NCBI RefSeq assembly: GCF_002210095.1
Contig: NZ_AQQR01000001.1
Span: 1 to 64,000, forward strand
DNA from: Marinibacterium profundimaris
GTDB taxonomy: Bacteria; Pseudomonadota; Alphaproteobacteria; Rhodobacterales; Rhodobacteraceae
Length of the DNA stretch: 64,000 bases
Reading direction: 5' to 3'
This document shows positions 42,525 to 51,109 of this stretch, in pieces. The position numbers and the translations under genes are program-made. The first letter of the stretch is position 1, and each line of letters begins with the position of its first letter. Below the pieces are notes generated by a model. That model searched no databases and was not told the origin of the DNA. It saw nothing but the letters and a program-made list of their open reading frames with translations.

Positions 42525-43595
42525 TCACGCGTTGTCGATTGCGAGCTGCAGTCCAGGCCAGCTCGCATATTTGTTGCCTGTTTCCCGGATGTGCGTGTAT
42601 CGCTTCAGGCTGACCCAAGACCTGTGCCCACTGACGGCTGCTACATGGGGAATGTTCCAACCCATCTCGAATAGCCGAGAAATGCCTTCGTGGCGCAGAT
42701 CGTGGAAGTGCAGATCCTCGATTCCGAGCAGCTTACAGGCGCGGGTGAAGTTGGCCGTGATCGCGTCCGGAGAGTAAGGAAAAATCTCAGCCTTGCTCTT
42801 GCACATACTGTCTATGATCTGAATGGCCTCCTCGGGCAGATCGACCCAGGTATCGTTTCCGAGCTTCTCGCCGGGATGCTTCATGTCACGGACCAGGATG
42901 CGCTTGTGCTCCTTCTGGAAGTCATCCCAGGTGAGGCGGGTGATCTCTGCCTGTCGGCGCGTCGAGAAGAGAGCGAACACGATCACCTTGTGCATGGGCA
43001 TGGCCTGAGGTGTTCTTTGGCGCCGATCAACGAAATGGACCAGCAACCGGTCGAGTTCATCGAGAGTGGGTCTGCGGTTCCGCTGGGCTGAGCGGGAGGT
43101 AATCCCCATACGGCGCGCAACAGTGATCGCATCTCTCATCTCCCGGTCATCCAGTCGGAAATCCCACATCGGTCGTGCTATGGCGAATATGGAGGCGAGA
43201 TGGCTCGCGTAGTTCCCGACTGTTTGCGGTTGTCCGGGCAGTGACTGAAGAAACTCGATGATATCCTTCGACTTGATGGTGGAACAGGGTAGATCGGCGA
43301 TCGGGTAGGTGGCGATGGTCCTGAGGACCTGCGCCTTGGTACGACCGATATCCTTCACCGTTTCTTCGGTGTAGCGCTCAATCGCTTTGGACAACGGGGG
43401 GTCAGATACGTTCAACTCCTCCAAGGCACCAGGTTTTGCTAGCTCTTTCTCGCGCTTCTTTATCCAGGCGGTTGCGGCAGGGCGTCTGTCAAAGGTCTTT
43501 GTCTCGTGATAGACGGTTCCCTCGCGCATCACTCGTACACGTGCCCTGTAACTGTGACTTCCATCCTTGCGTTTGCGTGTGGTGATCGAGCCCAT
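42525..43595 (-). CDS. int: Tyrosine recombinase (integrase) adjacent to dusA
   Basis: A 356-residue site-specific recombinase. N-terminal arm-binding part begins MGSITTRKRKDGSHSYRARV, a SAM-like core-binding domain spans about 75-170, and the catalytic domain has Arg in FSTRRQAEITRLTWDDF (about 213-214), HDLRHEG (His 298, Arg 301), SGHRSW (His 324) and the nucleophile in KRYTHI (Tyr 333). All catalytic positions are present. The start at 43595 is chosen because GGGGAGACC precedes it. The 5' end lies 120 bases from dusA, a well-known integration site of mobile islands. Confidence 0.93.
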   Translation of the reverse strand: MGSITTRKRKDGSHSYRARVRVMREGTVYHETKTFDRRPAATAWIKKREKELAKPGALEELNVSDPPLSKAIERYTEETVKDIGRTKAQVLRTIATYPIADLPCSTIKSKDIIEFLQSLPGQPQTVGNYASHLASIFAIARPMWDFRLDDREMRDAITVARRMGITSRSAQRNRRPTLDELDRLLVHFVDRRQRTPQAMPMHKVIVFALFSTRRQAEITRLTWDDFQKEHKRILVRDMKHPGEKLGNDTWVDLPEEAIQIIDSMCKSKAEIFPYSPDAITANFTRACKLLGIEDLHFHDLRHEGISRLFEMGWNIPHVAAVSGHRSWVSLKRYTHIRETGNKYASWPGLQLAIDNA

Positions 43596-43607
43596 GATGG
43601 TCTCCCC

Positions 43608-43676
43608 ATTTGGTCCACGAAATTGTATTTGGTCCACGGGACCAAATCCAGTGTCAAAATCGACGAATTTGGTCCA
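43608..43676. repeat. ATTTGGTCCA repeat array upstream of the integrase
   Basis: ATTTGGTCCA occurs at 43608-43617, 43627-43636 and 43667-43676, spaced 19 and 40 bases (about two and four helical turns). The second copy forms a perfect inverted repeat: arms ATTTGGTCC and GGACCAAAT (43627-43635 and 43639-43647) around a three-base centre. This is the layout of recombinase or excisionase binding sites, or of an operator for the integrase gene. No function is demonstrated. Confidence 0.65.
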
Positions 43677-43714
43677 TAATGAGCGGAAACGAGACGAACT
43701 GTAGGTGCCTGTAA

Positions 43715-44722
43715 GTGACCGAAAAGAATAAAAAAATAGAGATTTCAACGGCCTCCCGCCTGTCCGTTGCACCCATGATGGACTGGACCGACCGGCATTG
43801 CCGGTACTTCCACAGGCTCTTCACGCGCGACACGCTGCTCTACACCGAAATGGTCACCGCGCCCGCGCTGGTGCGAGGCGGGGCGCTGCATCTGCTGGAC
43901 TTCTCGCCAGAGGAGCACCCCGTCGCGCTGCAGCTGGGCGGCTCGGACCCGGATGAGTTGGCCGAGGCGGCGCGGATCGGGGCCGCGGCCGGATATGACG
44001 AGATCAACCTGAACGTCGGCTGCCCCTCGGACCGGGTTCAATCGGGCTGTTTCGGGGCCGTGCTGATGGAACAGCCGGCGCTGGTGGCCGATTGTGTCAC
44101 TGCCATGCGCAAGGCGGTGGAGGTCGAGGTCACCGTGAAATGCCGGATCGGGGTGGATGACCAGGACCCCGAAACCGTGCTGCCCGATTTCATCGCGCGC
44201 ATGGCCGATGCGGGCTGCGAACGGCTGATCGTGCATGCGCGCAAGGCCTGGCTGCAGGGACTGTCGCCCAAGGAGAACCGGGATATCCCGCCGCTGGATT
44301 ACGACCTGGTCCTGCGGATGAAACAGCGCTTTGCAGGGTTGCACCTGTCGATCAACGGCGGGATCACCTCGCTTGCACAGGCCAGGGCGCTGCTGGATCA
44401 GGGGATGGACGGGGTGATGATCGGGCGCGCGGCCTATCATGATCCGGCGGGGATCTTAAGTGCCGCGGATCCCGAGATCTACGGCACCGGCACGCGGGCC
44501 GATCCCGTAGCCGTGGCCCGTGCCATGCTGCCTTATATCGAGACGCACCTCGCCAATGGGGGCAGGCTGCACCAGGTCACGCGGCACATGCTGGGGCTGT
44601 TCCTGGGCCGGCCCGGCGCGCGGCGTTGGCGGCAGCTGCTGTCGTCCGAGGCGCCCAAGCCCGGCGCGGGGCCCGAGGTGGTGGAAGCGGCGCTGGAACC
44701 GATCCTGTCGAACGCCGCCTGA
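43715..44722 (+). CDS. dusA: DusA, tRNA-dihydrouridine(20/20a) synthase
   Basis: DusA reduces uridine in the D-loop of tRNAs using FMN and NADPH. The 335-residue protein carries RLSVAPMMDWTDRHCRYFHR (about 14-33), the phosphate/uridine motif INLNVGCPSDRVQSGCFGA with the catalytic Cys, TVKCRIGVDD, IVHARKAWLQGLSPKENR and the FMN segment SINGGITSLAQA. The start is a GTG at 43715; its upstream sequence is shared with an integrase-associated region, so the start signal has probably been replaced by the integrated element. The function should be retained since the protein is intact. Confidence 0.95.
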   Translation: MTEKNKKIEISTASRLSVAPMMDWTDRHCRYFHRLFTRDTLLYTEMVTAPALVRGGALHLLDFSPEEHPVALQLGGSDPDELAEAARIGAAAGYDEINLNVGCPSDRVQSGCFGAVLMEQPALVADCVTAMRKAVEVEVTVKCRIGVDDQDPETVLPDFIARMADAGCERLIVHARKAWLQGLSPKENRDIPPLDYDLVLRMKQRFAGLHLSINGGITSLAQARALLDQGMDGVMIGRAAYHDPAGILSAADPEIYGTGTRADPVAVARAMLPYIETHLANGGRLHQVTRHMLGLFLGRPGARRWRQLLSSEAPKPGAGPEVVEAALEPILSNAA

Positions 44723-44736
44723 CCGGCCGGAAAAAG

Positions 44737-44757
44737 GCCCGGCGCGGTTGCCCGGGC
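44737..44757. terminator. Stem-loop between dusA and the convergent efflux gene
   Basis: GCCCGG (44737-44742) pairs with CCGGGC (44752-44757) around a nine-base loop, between two convergent stops. A run of five A precedes it, which on the minus strand is a T-tract after the stem; this suits termination of the leftward transcript coming from elsewhere less well than simple separation. Treated as a weak bidirectional terminator. Confidence 0.4.
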
Positions 44758-44762
44758 GCGGA

Positions 44763-45956
44763 TCAGATGTCCTGCACCACCGGCGCCGGCGTCTCGCGCG
44801 ACAGGAAGACCAGCGCCAGCCCCATCGCCATCGTCGCGCAGATCGACGTGGCCATGACCATCGGCAGCGCCGTGCCGTCGAAGAACAGGCCCGACACCAT
44901 GATCATCCCGCCGCCCGTCAGCATCTGAAGCGTCCCGCCCAGGGACGAGGCCAGCCCGGCCTTGTCGCCATGCGGCTCCAGCGCCAGAACGGCGGTGGTC
45001 GGGATCACCAGGCCCAGGCCCGCGTTCGCGCAGAACAGCCCCGTCATGATCACCGGCAGCGGGGCCAGCCCGGCCAGCGCGGCGCAGAGCAGGACCATGT
45101 TGGACAGGAAGAACAGCCCCACGCCCAGACGGACCACCCGGGTCACGCCCATGCGGGCGGCCGCCGGGCCGGCGAATTGCGAGGCGCCGAAAAAGCCCAG
45201 GGCGTTCAGGGCGAAGGCCATCGAGAACTGGGTGCTGTCCATGCCGAACTGGCCCATGTAGACAAAGCTCGCCGAGGCCAGAAAGACGAAGAAGCTGGCC
45301 ATACCGAAGCCGCCGATGAAGGTCAGCCCCATGAAGGTCCCGTCGGTCATCAAGGCCTTCGCGTTCCCGGCCAGCTTGCGCAGGTTCACCGGCACCCGGC
45401 GCTCCTTCGGCAGGGTTTCGGGCAGGGCGAACAGGGTTATCGCGATGGCGATCAGCGCCAGCGTCGCCATGAAGACGAAGACGACGCGCCAGCCCGACAC
45501 GGCGATCACCAGCGACCCGGCCATCGGCGCCAGCATCGGCGAGACCGAGATCACCAGCATCACCATCGCCATCAGCCGCGTGGCATCCGGCCCGCGATAC
45601 AGATCGCGCACGATCGCCCGCGGCATCACCATCATCGCGGCTCCGCCAAAGCCCTGCACCGCGCGCCACAGCGTCAGCGCCGCAGCGCTCGGCGCCATCG
45701 CCGCGCCCACGGCGCCCAGCAGGAAGATGCCCGCGCCCAGCAGGATCGGCAGCTTGCGCCCGGTCTGGTCCGCCAGCGGCCCGTAAAAGATCTGCGCCAC
45801 CCCGTAAGAGACGAAATAAGCCGTCAGCGAGAACTGGATCTGGGCTTCGGTCGCGGCGAGGTCCTCGGCGATCCGGGGCAGGGCGGGCAGGTACATGTCG
45901 ATGGCGAACGGGCCGACAACCGACAGAAGCCCGAGCATGAGGGCAATCCGGAACAT
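44763..45956 (-). CDS. Bcr/CflA-type multidrug efflux MFS transporter
   Basis: A 397-residue, twelve-helix drug:H+ antiporter of the DHA1 Bcr/CflA group: LSVVGPFAIDMYLPALPRIA (about 11-30) with the group-specific Asp-Met-Tyr, GPLADQTGRKLPILLG as motif A, GGAAMMVMPRAIVRDLYRG in helix 4-5 and MLAPMAGSLVI as motif C-like. ATG at 45956 is chosen because conserved sequence begins directly after it; the open frame extends 22 codons further upstream. Substrates are unknown. Confidence 0.9.
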   Translation of the reverse strand: MFRIALMLGLLSVVGPFAIDMYLPALPRIAEDLAATEAQIQFSLTAYFVSYGVAQIFYGPLADQTGRKLPILLGAGIFLLGAVGAAMAPSAAALTLWRAVQGFGGAAMMVMPRAIVRDLYRGPDATRLMAMVMLVISVSPMLAPMAGSLVIAVSGWRVVFVFMATLALIAIAITLFALPETLPKERRVPVNLRKLAGNAKALMTDGTFMGLTFIGGFGMASFFVFLASASFVYMGQFGMDSTQFSMAFALNALGFFGASQFAGPAAARMGVTRVVRLGVGLFFLSNMVLLCAALAGLAPLPVIMTGLFCANAGLGLVIPTTAVLALEPHGDKAGLASSLGGTLQMLTGGGMIMVSGLFFDGTALPMVMATSICATMAMGLALVFLSRETPAPVVQDI

Positions 45957-46343
45957 GATGACACCTTTGTGGGGTTCGAATCGCGGCAATATGTGCCGCA
46001 AACATTTATGTGCGATTAGCACGTATGTCGCGCCCTGTCAGTCCCTTCAGTTTGGTATCATGAACAGGACGCAAATCTGTCAACGAAACGATAGCCGACC
46101 TTAAGACTCGGGACGGGTTTCATATTACTTGCACTTGTGAACCAAACCGTTATCTGGTCCGTCACGTTCTGAAAGGTTTTCTCATGGTTGCAATCGCTCT
46201 CCATGATCCCGCGACATCCATAGGCAACGACGGCACAACCCAGGCCATCGGGGAAGGGGCCCGCGGCTGCAAAGCCGTGCAATCCGCCCCGCATGACAGT
46301 AACCCGGCCGCGACACCCGCGCCGGGCGGGAAGCGGTGATGGC
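45957..46343. other. Intergenic region containing a possible small ORF
   Basis: The divergent promoters of the efflux gene and the oxygenase-like gene should lie here; the part from 46010 to 46180 is AT-richer, with TTGCAC at about 46130. It holds one short open frame listed separately (46184-46339). A GGTTCGAATC stretch at 45974-45983 resembles a tRNA T-loop but has no tRNA around it. Confidence 0.35.
46184..46339 (+). CDS. Possible 51-residue small protein upstream of the oxygenase-like gene
   Basis: An ATG with AAAGG seven bases upstream begins a 51-codon frame, MVAIALHDPATSIGNDGTTQ at its start and AATPAPGGKR at its end. No membrane segment, no known family. The stop is four bases from the ATG of the next gene, which would suit a leader or small partner. 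Evidence is limited to ribosome binding site, spacing and G/C-ending codons. Confidence 0.3.
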   Translation: MVAIALHDPATSIGNDGTTQAIGEGARGCKAVQSAPHDSNPAATPAPGGKR

Positions 46344-47099
46344 ATGCTAGGCTCGGAAGGCTACCGGATCTATCCGGTGCATGCCGGCACGCTGCACTGG
46401 GCGGCCACGGCGCTGGCAGCCGGCCGGCGCATCGCCGCCGACCCGGAGGTGCGCCGTCGCAACCTGCGCCACGGCGAGACCTGGTTCGTCGGGGTCGATG
46501 CCCTGCCCACCGGGACCGAGGGCGATATCCAGGGCGTGCCGCTCGACGGGCCGTTCCACGCGGATCTGCCGCCGCTGCGGTCCTGGCCGCTGGCGCAGCT
46601 CTCGATCGTCTACCCGGGCTACCCGGGCCGCGATCCGGGCGAAAGCGACGGAGGGTACATCTATCGCCTGACACGGGCGGCGGCCCATGTGGACGGGCTG
46701 CTGCGCGTGGGGGCGGAGGGGCGGCGTTACCCGCTGGAACTGCACGGTTTCATCCTCGGTCTTCCGCTGACCGAAGTCCGCCAGGCGCCGACATTGTGCT
46801 GGCCCGGCTCGCACCGGATCATCGGGGACGCGCTTGTCGAAGCCGTGGGCGACCAGAGACCGGAGGACGTGGATGTCACCGATGCCTATGTCGCCGCGCG
46901 GCGCCAGGTGCTGGACCGGATCCGGCCTGTGCCGCTGGTGCCGCCGCCGGGCGGGTCCTTCCTTTTGCATCGCTTCACGCTGCACGGCACCGGCCCGTGG
47001 GAGGATGACCGGGCCGAGGCGCCCGACGGGCGGATGACCGCCTTCTTCCGCCCCGAGGTCGCGACGGCGGCGCAATGGCTGAGGCCGGACTGGTCGTGA
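46344..47099 (+). CDS. PhyH-like 2-oxoglutarate/Fe(II) dioxygenase-fold protein
   Basis: A 251-residue soluble protein. It carries the elements of a phytanoyl-CoA-dioxygenase-like jelly roll: HVDG (HxD, about 115-118) in RAAAHVDGLLRVG, WPGSHRIIGDAL in the middle, distal His in LLHRFTLHGTGPW (about 220-232) and an Arg in GRMTAFFRPEV that could bind 2-oxoglutarate. Assignment is by these residues in order, not by a family I know precisely. Transcribed alone, convergent with DUF1289. Substrate unknown. Confidence 0.55.
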   Translation: MLGSEGYRIYPVHAGTLHWAATALAAGRRIAADPEVRRRNLRHGETWFVGVDALPTGTEGDIQGVPLDGPFHADLPPLRSWPLAQLSIVYPGYPGRDPGESDGGYIYRLTRAAAHVDGLLRVGAEGRRYPLELHGFILGLPLTEVRQAPTLCWPGSHRIIGDALVEAVGDQRPEDVDVTDAYVAARRQVLDRIRPVPLVPPPGGSFLLHRFTLHGTGPWEDDRAEAPDGRMTAFFRPEVATAAQWLRPDWS

Positions 47100-47126
47100 C
47101 TGGCGCGGGCCGGTTACGGTCCACCG

Positions 47127-47146
47127 GTCTCCGAGCGTCCGGAGAC
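47127..47146. terminator. Bidirectional stem-loop between convergent genes
   Basis: A perfect seven-base-pair stem, GTCTCCG with CGGAGAC, around a six-base loop, between the stop of the oxygenase-like gene and that of the DUF1289 gene. No U-run, as is common in GC-rich genomes. Confidence 0.5.
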
Positions 47147-47211
47147 TGATCCGCACCGGGTCAGGCGAAGAGCGCCACCGCAGAACTGCCCGGCGCCACA
47201 GGCAAGACCGC

Positions 47212-47442
47212 TCAGCGCGACATCCGCGCCTGCCGTCCGCCCCGCCGCTTGCGCAGCCGCGGCGCACGCGAGGGCAGCTCGGCTATCACCTTTTCGCGGG
47301 CCTCCGGGGACATCTGCGACCATTGCGCGATCTCGTCCAGCGTGCGGTAGCAGCCGGTGCAGATCTTCTCTTGCGGGTGCACGAGGCAGATCTTCACGCA
47401 GGGCGACGCGACCTCCTGACGTTTCCAGACATCGTCGCTCAC
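47212..47442 (-). CDS. DUF1289 domain protein (small Cys-rich)
   Basis: A 76-residue protein with the DUF1289 pattern: SPCVKICLVHPQEKICTGCY (four Cys, about 13-32) followed by RTLDEIAQWSQMSPEAREKV, a helix. The Cys arrangement suggests metal or Fe-S binding; function unknown. The C-terminus is Arg-rich. It overlaps ruvX by ATGA and is the last gene of the ccmI-ruvX-DUF1289 leftward unit. Confidence 0.92.
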   Translation of the reverse strand: MSDDVWKRQEVASPCVKICLVHPQEKICTGCYRTLDEIAQWSQMSPEAREKVIAELPSRAPRLRKRRGGRQARMSR

Positions 47443-47933
47443 GCATCCCCCTCTCGGGCCGTTTCGCGGGCCAGGTGGGCGATCCGGTCCAGCGCGCCCT
47501 GCAGGATATAGGCGGCCGCCACGTGGTCGATCACTTCGGCGCGGCGGCGGCGCGAGGTGTCGGCCTCCAGCAGGGCGCGCTCGGCGGCCACCGTGCTCAG
47601 GCGTTCGTCCCAGAATGTGATCGGAATGTCGGTGATCTGCGTCAGGTTCCGCGCGAAGGCACGGGTCTTCTGACAGCGCGGCCCCTCCGAGCCGTCCATG
47701 TTGCGGGGCAGGCCCAGCACGATGCCGGTCGCCTCCAGCTCGGCCATGACTTCCATCAGACGCGCGGCGTCCAGCGTGAACTTGCGCCGGCGGATCGTCT
47801 CCATCGGCGTGGCGGTGCCGCGCAGCCGGTCCGACAGCGCGATGCCGATCGTCTTGTCGCCGAAGTCGAGCCCGGCCAGGGCCCCGGTCGGGGGCAGCGC
47901 CGTCACGAAAGACGGGATGTCCTCTATGATCAT
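47439..47933 (-). CDS. ruvX: RuvX/YqgF, Holliday junction resolvase-like RNase H fold protein
   Basis: A 164-residue YqgF-family protein: GLDFGDKTIGIALSDRLRGT (first Asp of the active site, about 21-40), VLGLPRNMDGSEGPRCQKTR, TFWDERLSTVAAE (Glu) and VIDHVAAAYILQGAL (last Asp). The family acts in pre-16S rRNA 5'-end processing and possibly in recombination. Its ATG overlaps the TAA of ccmI (TAATG). Confidence 0.92.
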   Translation of the reverse strand: MIIEDIPSFVTALPPTGALAGLDFGDKTIGIALSDRLRGTATPMETIRRRKFTLDAARLMEVMAELEATGIVLGLPRNMDGSEGPRCQKTRAFARNLTQITDIPITFWDERLSTVAAERALLEADTSRRRRAEVIDHVAAAYILQGALDRIAHLARETAREGDA

Positions 47934-49156
47934 TACTTCAATCCTGCCTGTTCCGCCGCGGCCGTCACGGTCGCAAGCGCTGCCGCATCCCCGGCAAAGA
48001 CCTCGGCCGCTTCGGTCCAGATGGCCTCCGCCCGGTCCGTTTCGCCAAGCACGCCCAGCGCCTGGATCAGCCGGGCCCATTCCTCGGGCGCACCACCCTG
48101 GGTGGCCAGCCGGTCGGACAGGCCCTCGACCATGCCCCGTACCATGCTCATCCGATCCTCGTCGCTCAACTCCGACGCCGCGTCGATATCCGACTGGCTC
48201 GGCCCGGGCTGTTGCACAATGGGCGCACGGGGCTCCCATGTCACGCCGGCCAAGCGGGCAAGCTCGGGCATCCGCGCCTCGATCGGTTCGCGCCAGGGCG
48301 CGTCGGGCCGGCTTTCGCCCAGCAGCCCGTCCCAGGTCGAGAACGCCAGGTCCGGCCGCCCGATCTGCTGCAGCAGCAGGCCCCAGTAATAGCGCGCCAC
48401 CGGGTTGCGGCCGTCGCGTCGAAGCGCCTGGCCCAGCGCGCGCTCGGCCTCGGGCGAGACATAGCCGCCGGCAGCCAGGATCATCATCTCGGCCAGCTCG
48501 GCGTAATCCTGGGGCAGGGCATCCTCGCCGCGAATGCGGATCACCTCGGCCTGGGCGCGCCACGCGGCCGCGAAATTTCCCATCGCGGCCTCGTTCTGCG
48601 CCAGCAGCACATGGCCCTGCAGGTCGTCGGGACGGTCCGCGACCGTGGCGCGAAGCTGGTCCATCAGCTCGGCGTATTGCGGATCGGCCTGCGACGGGGT
48701 GCGCTCGGGCATGTCGGCCTCTGCCTCGGCCTGGTCGGGACGGTTGAGGCGCACATATTCCGCCTGCTCGATCCGCAGCTGGCGCGGCAGGTCCGCATAG
48801 CCCGGCGCCCCGAGCCCGCGATAGAGAAGCGCGCCGCCCAGAACCAGCGCCACCGCCAACCCCGCCGCAAGCAGCACGACACCGGGGCCGCGCTGCCGCC
48901 CGCCGCCGGTCTGCTCCTGCAGCTGGGCATCGGCGGCCAGGATCCGGCGCGAGACCTCGGTGCGGATCCGGTCCGCGTCGGCCGGGTCGATCACGCCGCG
49001 CGCCAGATCGCGGTCGACCTCGCGCAGCTGGTCGCGATAGACCCGCAGGTCATAGGCCGCCGGCGGTTCGCCCTGGCCGCGCGCGCGCAGCAGTGCCAGC
49101 GCCAGAAGGCCGGCAACGGCGATGGCCAGAAGGGTCGAGACGATCCAGAACAGCAT
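47933..49156 (-). CDS. ccmI: CcmI, c-type cytochrome biogenesis protein
   Basis: CcmI chaperones apocytochrome c to the heme ligation complex. The 407-residue protein starts with a membrane helix (WIVSTLLAIAVAGLLALALL), a leucine-zipper-like cytoplasmic loop (AYDLRVYRDQLREVDRDLAR, about 34-53), a second helix (VVLLAAGLAVALVLGGALLY, about 95-114), and a periplasmic TPR-rich part in which SQADPQYAELMDQLRATVAD and QGHVLLAQNEAAMGNFAAAW represent repeats. Length and layout are typical for the Rhodobacter-type protein. First gene of the leftward unit. Confidence 0.92.
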   Translation of the reverse strand: MLFWIVSTLLAIAVAGLLALALLRARGQGEPPAAYDLRVYRDQLREVDRDLARGVIDPADADRIRTEVSRRILAADAQLQEQTGGGRQRGPGVVLLAAGLAVALVLGGALLYRGLGAPGYADLPRQLRIEQAEYVRLNRPDQAEAEADMPERTPSQADPQYAELMDQLRATVADRPDDLQGHVLLAQNEAAMGNFAAAWRAQAEVIRIRGEDALPQDYAELAEMMILAAGGYVSPEAERALGQALRRDGRNPVARYYWGLLLQQIGRPDLAFSTWDGLLGESRPDAPWREPIEARMPELARLAGVTWEPRAPIVQQPGPSQSDIDAASELSDEDRMSMVRGMVEGLSDRLATQGGAPEEWARLIQALGVLGETDRAEAIWTEAAEVFAGDAAALATVTAAAEQAGLK

Positions 49157-49354
49157 GCGGTCCCCGCATATGGTGGCGTTTCCATGGATCTACAGGCCGC
49201 GGCCTCCGGGCAAAAGAGGCAAATCCCCGCGCCTTGTCGGGATGTCGCACCCCGCCTGTCGCAACAGGAGTGCATTGCGCCGGGGCGAGGCCTGCGTAAA
49301 ATCGTGCTGCGGGCGATGACCCGTGCATGACCGGATCCGGGGAATCGCCTGACC

Positions 49355-50599
49355 ATGAAAAGATATTCCGCCTTCGCACTCGTCCGAGAAGCGCTGAACG
49401 ATCACAAGGGCTGGACCCGGGCCTGGAAGGACGCCCAGCCGAAGGATCGCTATGATGTGATCATCGTCGGCGCCGGGGGTCATGGCCTGGCCACGGCCTA
49501 TTACCTCGGAAAGCGCTTCGGCATCACCAATGTCGCCGTGCTGGACAAGGGCTGGCTGGGCGGCGGCAATACCGGCCGCAACACCACGATCATCCGCTCG
49601 AACTACCTGCAGGACCCCTCGGCCGCGATCTACGAAAAGTCGCGCGCGCTTTACGAGGGGCTCAGCCAGGACCTGAACTACAACCTCATGTTCTCGCCCC
49701 GGGGCGTGCTGATGCTGGCCCAGACCCAGCACGAGGTGCGCGGCTATCAGCGCACCGCCCATGCCAACCGTCTTCAGGGGGTCGAGACCGAGTTCGTGGG
49801 CCCCGAGAAGGTCAAGCAGCTGGTCCCGATCATCGAGCTGAACGGACCGCGCTATCCCGTCCTCGGCGGGCTCTGGCAGGCGCGCGGCGGCACCGCTCGG
49901 CACGATGCGGTGGCCTGGGGCTATGCCCGGGCCTGTTCCGACATGGGCATGGACATCATCCAGAATTGCGAGGTCACCGCCGTGCGCTCCGACGGCGGGC
50001 AGGTGACAGGGGTCGAGACCACGCGCGGCGCCATCTCCTGCGAGAAGCTGGGCATCGTGGTCGCCGGCCATTCCGGCGTGCTGGCCGAGAAGGCGGGCTT
50101 CCGCCTGCCGGTGGAAAGCGTCGCGCTGCAGGCGCTGGTGTCGGAGCCGATCAAGCCCTGCATGGACATCGTCGTGATGGCCAACACCGTGCACGGCTAC
50201 ATGAGCCAGTCCGACAAGGGCGAGATGGTGATCGGCGGCGGCGCCGACGGGTTCAACAACTACACCCAGCGCGGCTCCTTCCAGCATATCGAGGAAACCG
50301 TCCGCGCGCTGATCGAAACCTTCCCGATGATCTCGCGGCTGAAGATGCTGCGGCAATGGGGCGGGATCGTCGACATGACGGGCGACCGCTCTCCGATCCT
50401 GTCGAAGACGCCGCTGGGCAATTGCTTCATCAACTGCGGCTGGGGCACCGGCGGGTTCAAGGCGATCCCCGGCTCCGGCTGGGGCTTTGCCGAGCTGATG
50501 GCCAAGGGCCTCGCGCCATTGTGCGAGGCCTTCTCGCTGGATCGATTCCCCGAGGGGCGGTTCATCGACGAAAGCGTCGCCGCCGGGGTGGCGCATTGA
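49355..50599 (+). CDS. soxB: SoxB, sarcosine oxidase beta subunit
   Basis: The beta subunit binds covalent FMN and FAD and oxidises sarcosine to glycine, formaldehyde and peroxide, in the heterotetrameric enzyme. The 414-residue protein has the FAD motif YDVIIVGAGGHGLATAYYLG (about 33-52), NTTIIRSNYLQDPSA with the flavin-linked region, and the C-terminal INCGWGTGGFKAIPGSGWGF. It is about normal length. It heads a sarcosine oxidase gene set whose remaining subunits start 850 bases further on, separated by two unrelated genes. Confidence 0.95.
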   Translation: MKRYSAFALVREALNDHKGWTRAWKDAQPKDRYDVIIVGAGGHGLATAYYLGKRFGITNVAVLDKGWLGGGNTGRNTTIIRSNYLQDPSAAIYEKSRALYEGLSQDLNYNLMFSPRGVLMLAQTQHEVRGYQRTAHANRLQGVETEFVGPEKVKQLVPIIELNGPRYPVLGGLWQARGGTARHDAVAWGYARACSDMGMDIIQNCEVTAVRSDGGQVTGVETTRGAISCEKLGIVVAGHSGVLAEKAGFRLPVESVALQALVSEPIKPCMDIVVMANTVHGYMSQSDKGEMVIGGGADGFNNYTQRGSFQHIEETVRALIETFPMISRLKMLRQWGGIVDMTGDRSPILSKTPLGNCFINCGWGTGGFKAIPGSGWGFAELMAKGLAPLCEAFSLDRFPEGRFIDESVAAGVAH

Positions 50600-50786
50600 T
50601 GGCGGGCAGGTGGCCCATATCCTTTCCGCCCCGCATCGGGCGGCACGCATGGCGCGTCCGGTATCTTCGGCGTCTGGCGCCCGCGCCACAGGCAAAAGAA
50701 TTTTCGGGGACAAGGAACTTTGTCAGTTCGGTGACACTTACCTCAGTGAGGTTGATCCACAATTTCTTTGACGACAGGACGTGGAC

Positions 50787-50990
50787 ATGCACCGGGAGAC
50801 AATCCCTTACCCCCGTCGCGGCAGTGTCGCGCTTGCCGTCTTCGTGGGCGCCATCGCGATTGCTGTCACCACGGTCGGCTTCTTTGTCTACAGCGGGACA
50901 TGGGCCGTGCCCGATGATCCCGGCGTCCGGATCGAACTGCCGGCCGCCGTCGAAGACGGAACGCAGCCGGGCAGCACGACCGGCAACTGA
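50787..50990 (+). CDS. Small single-pass membrane protein, hypothetical
   Basis: A 67-residue protein with a basic N-terminus (MHRETIPYPRRGS), one strong membrane helix (VALAVFVGAIAIAVTTVGFF, about 15-34) and a short periplasmic tail rich in Pro, Gly and Thr. The ATG at 50787 follows CAGGACGTGGAC. It lies between soxB and the TfoX-like gene and is not part of the usual sarcosine oxidase operon. No family recognised. Confidence 0.55.
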   Translation: MHRETIPYPRRGSVALAVFVGAIAIAVTTVGFFVYSGTWAVPDDPGVRIELPAAVEDGTQPGSTTGN

Positions 50991-51109
50991 GCCGGACCTC
51001 CCGAACACCGTCCGGGCCGTCAGGTTCCGCGCTGTGGCGCGATCCGACCGCCCGCGCCAGCTCCGCCTGACATACGGCTCCTGCACATCCCTCCCGGAAA
51101 GGCCATCCC

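Noticed and set aside
45970-45985. GGTTCGAATC resembling a tRNA T-loop
   Set aside because: No acceptor, D- or anticodon stem can be formed around it on either strand; it overlaps the upstream leader of the efflux gene.
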